Assembly (NCBI RefSeq): GCF_028554725.1
Contig: NC_071671.1
Span: forward strand, 42,106,001-42,170,000
Reading direction: 5' to 3'
Length of the DNA stretch: 64,000 nt
Source of the DNA: Zeugodacus cucurbitae
Lineage: Eukaryota; Arthropoda; Insecta; Diptera; Tephritidae
Shown here: positions 57,966 to 64,000 of the stretch, one piece after another
Layout: every line of letters starts with the position of its first letter
How positions within the stretch are numbered: position 1 is the first letter of the stretch
Translations under genes and position numbers: made by a program
Notes under the pieces: generated by a model
What the model saw: only the letters and a program-made list of their open reading frames with translations
The model's database searches: none
Told to the model about the DNA's origin: nothing

Positions 57966-58717
57966 AGAGCCCCAGGTCATGACAAAAATATTTTTTTGTG
58001 TGGCTTATTATGTGTTATTATATGTATGCTTCAAGCTATGAAACCCTGATATGATAAATGTTTATTAGATACTAAGTTTAGGTAGTCGAATTTAGTTAAA
58101 GGGTAACAAGGGTGTCAAAGATACAAAACAAAAACATTTTAATTTCGTAAACACCAAATCAAAATGTCATATATTTGCTTCATCCAAGTTGTAGTTTAAA
58201 GTCTTAACTAAACACTTATTTTTTATTTTCACATCAAATGATACTGATTGGAGTTAGGCTGACAACGCGGACGCGGGTTGCCGAAAATTTCGTCACAATG
58301 GCAGAATATTTAATATTTTTCGTGAAATATTTCAATAAACCCTTACTAAATGAGTATCTTTAACAAAATACAAGTTGAAACTAAATATTTAATTTTGTAA
58401 GCAAATAATAGATTGAATAGAATGAAAATAGATTTCCTTCTTCTAAGTACATTTAATTTTTCATTATCTTCTCTCTCTCTCTTTTAAAAGTGTATTAATT
58501 CCAATATCCTTGTATGGACTACTATATAACCTACAAAATATAATATATGTCCACATCAATAAATCAGGGGCTTTCTCACAAGCCCAACACGTAATCAAAT
58601 TAACTTCGGCGAGCTTAAAAAATATGCTCTTAGTGATACGAAAAAATCACTGCAACCCGGAGAAAAAGTGCAATATCACGTTACACACTGTGCGAGTGTG
58701 CGTGTATTTGTTGTGTG
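57966..58717. other. Spacer upstream of a candidate first exon
   Basis: AT-rich sequence with a TC run at 58469-58482. No gene or named repeat was recognised. Confidence 0.5.
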
Positions 58718-58725
58718 TATATAAA
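58718..58725 (+). promoter_or_regulatory. TATA-box-like element
   Basis: TATATAAA lies in GTGTGTATATAAAACAAA, about 350 bases before the candidate start codon. Transcription would begin near 58750. The following 300 bases are A-rich and resemble a fly 5' leader. No clear initiator or downstream promoter element was confirmed, and such AT-rich words also occur by chance. Confidence 0.3.
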
Positions 58726-59074
58726 ACAAAAACAAAAGCAAACACTGTATACATCCATAAATCCGTGTTGCTAAAATACGTAGTCAAAAATCGAAAAATA
58801 AAGTGCTGACGAAAAGCATTGAACTGCTGTTGCATGCAACCAGACTAACCGAAAGAACAACTGACAGTGGTCGCAAAAACAATGATGAGAGCACAACAGC
58901 GCAAAAAACGCATGTGAAAAAGCCTTTAGAAATTTTTGCTGACAGCTTGAATTGTGTACGCAACAAATACGACCAAAAAATTCGATTTCGAAAAAAATTC
59001 CGAAATCAAAACAAAGATGCAAAAAATTCCCACACCCAACCTGAAATCTGGTTTGTAGGCGGCGCAACGCAATA

Positions 59075-59271
59075 ATGAAACTGCACTCGCACAGCGATGG
59101 GAAAAAATGGAAAAAATTCAAAATGCAAGAAATGGCTCATCACTCGGCTTTCACAGTTAATGCCGTCGTGTTGTTGTGTTTTTCAACGCTCGCAAGGTTT
59201 TATAACTCTGTTCACGTAATGCTCGATGGTAACACTATTAAAAAGAACCGTGTTAAATGTATCAATGATTA
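59075..59271 (+). CDS. Candidate first coding exon of a secreted or membrane protein
   Basis: The frame opens with ATG at 59075 (context CAATAATGA). A second Met at 59123 has a near-ideal fly start context (TTCAAAATGC) and is the better start. From it the N terminus reads MQEMAHHSAFTVN, followed by a hydrophobic core AVVLLCFSTLA and a polar segment, a signal-peptide layout. The frame ends at TGA 59269-59271. Possible 5' splice donors inside it are CTCGCAAG|GTTTTA (about 59197) and TTCAC|GTAATG (about 59215), so the true exon probably ends before the stop. A TATA-like box and A-rich leader precede it. No further exon was identified in the remaining 4.7 kb. The protein family is unknown. The main alternative is chance. 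Confidence 0.35.
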
Positions 59272-62200
59272 AATGCGATGAAGTAATTGGAATGAAGACA
59301 TACATTTATTTAGTGTTGGCTATCACAATGCAGATCGCATGTAAATTTTCCCTGATTAAAATATAGAACTATATTTATGTCCGTATGTTAATTAACCCCT
59401 ATAAAGCGTATCCAAATACCGCGGAGTAATACAGAATATAGAAATATAAATATTAAAATTGGACCCCTTAGCCGACTGTATACTTCCATGACTAAATGGA
59501 GCATTATCTTGCGATAAACTTCTTTCCATATTTAGTATCACAATGTCAGTCATTCTAACCAGGAGAAAAGAGGCTTTCATTAGCATTATATTGATATAGC
59601 GAGCATTGATGGCGCATTGATGCAAAGGTGGCTGTCAGACCCAGATAGGTTAGCTATGCGAAAGATCCCAAAGTGGGACATTCCTAAATCCTCGGCTATT
59701 TTGACTGCATCCACTTAGTCGCGGAACCTACTCCATGTTGTTCCTTCTCTGTTCCTAGACCTACGAGAGATATATAGGCGGTTCAAAGTCGACGAAGAAG
59801 AGACCGAAATAACTTTTTCACGAATGGATAGAACTCCGGAAAGCTGGCTGGTGGGAGAGTCTTCTGTAAGGTGTTACATATTTTTAGTCTAGTGTGGATC
59901 GTATCAGGTCCACTGAACTACTTTCTCTTAGCAGGGTTCAACTCGGCGCAAAATGTGTTCTTGCTATACACTTTTCAATGCGCTTATATGCCGTGAGTCT
60001 CATTATCATTCATGTTTCTTTTCGAGATTCCCTCGTTCCTTACTTGCTGTAAGACAGACTTTTGTTGATTTCTTGCTGATTTTTAATTATCGCCAGAACG
60101 GCAATAAATCCACATGTTTCCATAAAAAATGCTGTGGTAGCTGACAGAGATACTATACATACATATGTACATACATATAAGACAAAATTTCGCCGCTGAG
60201 ATTATTTGCTTTTACTGCGACAAAATGAGTTCAATACATTTACGAGGAAAAAACTCAAAGCAAATCAGCCCAGATAAAACTGCGTGCATCATCAATGTAC
60301 ATAGATACGTATGTATGTCCGCGTTGCTGCTGAGTTGTGTTAACCAGTGTTATTTTCTGTCGGGCCTGTAAAAATACCATTGTTTTTGCTACTAGTGCGA
60401 GATAGGTTGCTGTTGTTTTGTTGAAGGTTGTGAAGGTTTCCAATTACCAAGTTCTCTCGCAGGTGGAGAAAACATAGTAATTGGGAGACAATGTAAAAAT
60501 TTGATTGTATTTAAACCGAAAGTTGTTAGGAATGAAAGAACATGTAAAAAATTCGGCAAGTCAGAGGACTCCAGGATTACTCGCAAAAGAACAAGAGAGC
60601 TATCTTGATTTAGAACATCCACATAAAATGCTGAAGGTTTACCTACGGAATGAACTATAATTTTTTATGTGCGTCCTAGTTACATATGTCAGAAACCATA
60701 TTACTGGATTTTCAATATGAAATGTTAATCTTTTGGATTATCACCAAAAATGTAGTCGTAAGATGGCCTGGCATTGTGAGTGGTCATCAGTAAGAATGAA
60801 ATATCACTAAATTCTTGGTCCGAAAATGTATTGTCAGATTTCTTCATCTCGGTAAGTGTAAAGCTTAACAATAAATCCATAATCGTTCAGAGTTTGTATT
60901 CACCGTAATAACTCTAAAGTTATAGAAAATTTTTCGTATCTTGCGCTCTTAAATGTCGCATTTAGACCAGAAGCGTAGCCTTGAAAAAACGGCAGTCGGG
61001 TCTGTCGTAAGGAATACATTCTGATAAAGAGTGTGAATTGTTTGCATTTGGGAATACATTCAGCTGATAAAAAAACAATTAGACACTACTTTGGATGTCA
61101 AAGAAAATGTATGTCAAAGTTTTATAAATTTTGGTTTAGACCAAGGGTTTGCATAGAAACAGTAAGGGGCAACTGCTTGCCGTCAAACCAAAATCGTCTT
61201 CAGAGATTATTACGATAAAGCTGAACACCTTTGACCATAACTAATTAGTAATATCTGCTTTATCGAATTGTTTATCTTCGCTTTTTCGAGCGAATAAATG
61301 AGAAACAGTCAACAAAATCAAATAAAACAAACAACAGACCAGTAAAATCCACCTTTACTGACCAACATCATCAGTTATAGCCTACAATGAGCAGTATAAA
61401 TATGTATATTAATGAGGATAAAGGCAGATTGTAGATATCCTGCTGCAGGTTTGTGGCGTGTAAGGACATGACAGCCAACATGTGTAACTTGCGACAGCCG
61501 TAACAACAACACGGGCAGCTACAAATTTAATAAGGCTGGCAGAAAGCGTGTGTGCCTATGTGTGTTTGTGTTAAAGCTGCGGCTTGTCACCGCAGCAGCA
61601 GCGTACAATAAACTGCATTAACCTGTCAGATGGCAACCTGGATCTCAACCACTGCTGCCACCAATCCGCACATACCAAGCACACCGATATACCAACGACT
61701 TGACGCTGACCAACAACACAGCTCAACGGTGGCGCGCCTTTTGACTGCTGTGCATACAAATGTGCTTACATATGCCATTTAAGCCGTGAGACCTCCACAC
61801 ATAGGCTACGAAGTCCATGTGCAGATGCGCCTACAACGAGATTGTGGGGCACCAGAGTGACAGCAGCAAAACCCCAAAAGCTTGTATTGAAAAAAAAACA
61901 AAAAAAAAATCGCAAAGGAAACGAAATTGTGCAACAACAAATGCAGCCGAAATGCAGCTTGCTTTCCGCTTACATAGCTCGTAAGTGGTCGTGTTTTATT
62001 TTCGTCGCTCTTAATTTACGTTTATTTACTTCTTTCCTTCGAACTTCGGAACACGCACACAACACACACTCGCTGCGGAGCAACAGCTTTTAGTGCGAAA
62101 TAATATTTGTTGGTCAGCCAGTTGCTAGAGCTCACCAAAAGCACTGCCAACAAGTTGATTGCGGCATGCACCATGTGTTTTAAAGTTGCTGACAGACTTC

Positions 62201-64000
62201 CTGTTTGCCAAACGCGCCTCCTAACATACATATGTCAGACAGGCAACGTGTGGACCAGAGTGAGTGTAATCATTACTAATAATTTCTCAGCATCTTTCTT
62301 CCGATTGCAACTGCTTGAAAAGCGATAAAGAATTCCAAAAGTACCGTTAATTGTTTCAATAACAACTTTAGGCTTCCTTAATGAAAACATGCCACAAACA
62401 TATAATTCAAGCAGCACAAAACCGGTAAGTAAAGCGAGAATACAAAATAATCGCGTGGTTTATATGGAACGAATACCAACTAAAGCTCGAATCGCACACA
62501 CAATTCTACATATTCGATTGTGGTGGATACTTTTGTGCGCCAACGCAACACACGTTGCATTTACCTGTATTGATGAATACTTAATACCACGGAAAATGCA
62601 CGTTTACCGGAAATAATTCCCAAAAGTCCATGCTTAAAGTTGATTGCAAACGTTTGGAAGCTCGCTGTGGGTTTCGGCAACTCATGCCTGGTATTTAGTT
62701 ATGGCGTTCCAAAGCACAGAAGCTCTGTGGCAGACAACTCATTCATGCCGGTACTTGTATATGACACGCCCAGCGGGAAATTGTACTAATAATTTGTTAT
62801 ATATGCTCGGAGCAACATTTCATGTAGGCATCTCACGATTATTATATACAGTGTTTGCAATTCCATACTATTTGGTGGCTCTTAGTATTAATATGACAAA
62901 TAGTGAGCTTTTTCCTTATGGACCACAAGTCTCTCAGTGTCGGCGAATCTTCCTCGTCGCAGAATTTCTTTTCAGCATACATTCAATTGAGGTCTGACCA
63001 CAGGAAACATCACTGGGGGCAGATCTGGTGAATAAATGGAGTGGATCTGGAAGCAATCTGAAACTCAATTCATGCACCTTTTATAACGCTTTCATTGTTT
63101 TATCCCAAAGTGTATTGTCTTGAAGAAATCTTACACTCTTAGTTGATGATTTTTAATTTTTCCAGAAAATCGATGAAAATTACTCTAGAAGGTAAATCTA
63201 GAATATTTAAGTCATAACTTTACCAACTGAAAGTTGAATCTTCTCATGCCTTGGGTGTGGTTCCCCGCGTGCAGTCCACTTGAATGACTGTCAATTGGAC
63301 TCCGGAATAATGAACCATCTTTCCTTCATTTATATACGTATGCAATCATTTTGAGTATATTTGAGTATTTCCATTAGTTTTAACGGCATAAAAACGAAAT
63401 TTCATATATTCTGAAATATTTCACCGATATGCAGCAGAAAATCCTGAGAATCCAGAACAGCGAATACAAAAATAGAGACAATACAAAACAATCACAACCA
63501 GCGAGACATGCGAGTAATTGTCAGCGGCACGTCCGCAAATAATTCATTGGTGACGTGTGCAAATCTGAGAGAGAAAACACTAGCGTTACCCATGACAGTG
63601 ACACTCGAAAACAGAGCAATAATGACAACGCCAACATCAACGCCAACGGCAACGAAACAAAACAACCACAGAGCATATGTAGCGGCGCATCAAATACGAG
63701 GACGTAAAACATGGCTGTATGTCGTAGTGATGCGGCTTTTGTGAAACGTGCTGAAAATCAAGACATTCCATGTGACCGTATACATATGTATGTACATATT
63801 TATATGGATACGCAATGATGTCGAGTCTATTGTTGAAACCTTATTTGTTTTCTGCAATATTTGTACCCTCTGCAGTGGATTATTTCGTCTCGGAAAAACT
63901 ATAAGGACTACTACTACTTTATTTTCCTCGTAATATTTTGCACTATTTGTGATTTTAGTTTGTTTATTGATTCAGTTTAGTAGTTTAATCTAGCACTAAA
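59272..64000. other. Non-coding spacer, no gene seen
   Basis: 61330-62620 and 63430-63740 are less AT-rich, with CA-rich words, and look single-copy. The frame at 62644-62997 (+) is mixed hydrophobic without motifs. Around 59763-59800 a charged RFKVDEEET word resembles the start of a retrotransposon zinc knuckle but lacks its Cys/His residues. No RNA gene or named repeat was seen. Confidence 0.5.

Noticed and set aside
59650..59900. Possible retrotransposon zinc-knuckle (RFKVDEEET)
   Set aside because: The Cys and His residues that define the knuckle are not present in any frame.
1..64000. tRNA, rRNA and other structured RNA genes
   Set aside because: I looked for T-arm-like GGTTCRANNCC words with matching A boxes and for rRNA-like blocks, and found none that could be supported by eye.

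Overview
This is eukaryotic, AT-rich, gene-poor DNA, almost certainly from a fly. The evidence is the set of repeats: elements with a (GTCY)n microsatellite of the mini-me/DINE type, an RTE-clade retrotransposon, and mariner, Tc1-like, pogo-like and hAT-like debris. The mixture looks most like a tephritid fruit fly (for example Bactrocera, Zeugodacus or Anastrepha); that placement is inference. I see no bacterial features, rRNA, tRNA or CRISPR array. Most open frames in the window are chance frames or antisense shadows.

Two repeat families dominate. The first is an RTE-clade non-LTR retrotransposon, present as five clear copies plus one 3' stub: 18113-18650 (-), 26455-28019 (+), 34460-37727 (-), 38436-39866 (-), 55179-55946 (+) and 45705-45745 (+). 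The copy at 34460-37727 is full length. It has a perfect 13-bp target duplication and one visible frameshift between endonuclease and reverse transcriptase. The copy at 38436-39866 is 5'-truncated with a 14-bp duplication. The second family is a non-autonomous Helentron/DINE-like (mini-me-like) element of 1.2-1.4 kb. It has a GTTCGG...CCGAAC hairpin at one end, a long hairpin at the other, inverted subterminal TATACTCTCGCAA motifs and an internal (GTCY)n tract. Full or partial copies lie near 3.2, 7.8-8.7, 12.8-14.8, 22.4-23.1, 28.0, 30.1-30.6, 40.1-41.4, 42.5-43.8 and 47.6-48.0 kb.

Layout: 1-10 kb is mostly unannotated spacer with one possible coding exon (2344-2637), a decayed transposase (2770-3105), and a TIR-bounded DNA transposon (7396-9242) split by a Helentron-like insertion. 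10-17.5 kb holds an orphan RNase H relic and Helentron-like copies. 17.5-19.2 kb carries an unexplained dispersed array of a G-rich motif (GCCAGGGGAGAGAC), interrupted by an RTE fragment. 22-32 kb is spacer with Helentron-like copies, a shattered RTE and a MITE-like unit. 33-45 kb is the densest transposon zone and includes a TTAA-flanked element with a Helentron-like copy nested inside it. 47-58 kb holds pogo-like, mariner and hAT-like relics, RTE copy E and a second RNase H relic.

The best candidate for host coding sequence is at 58.7-59.3 kb (+): a TATA box, an A-rich leader and a short frame with a good fly start context and a signal-peptide-like N terminus. The window could be a long intron or intergenic region of a neural or developmental gene, but no gene identity can be supported. 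I found no convincing new functional system. The most unusual items are the G-rich motif array, the conserved hairpin at the RTE 3' ends, and the nested TTAA and TIR elements.
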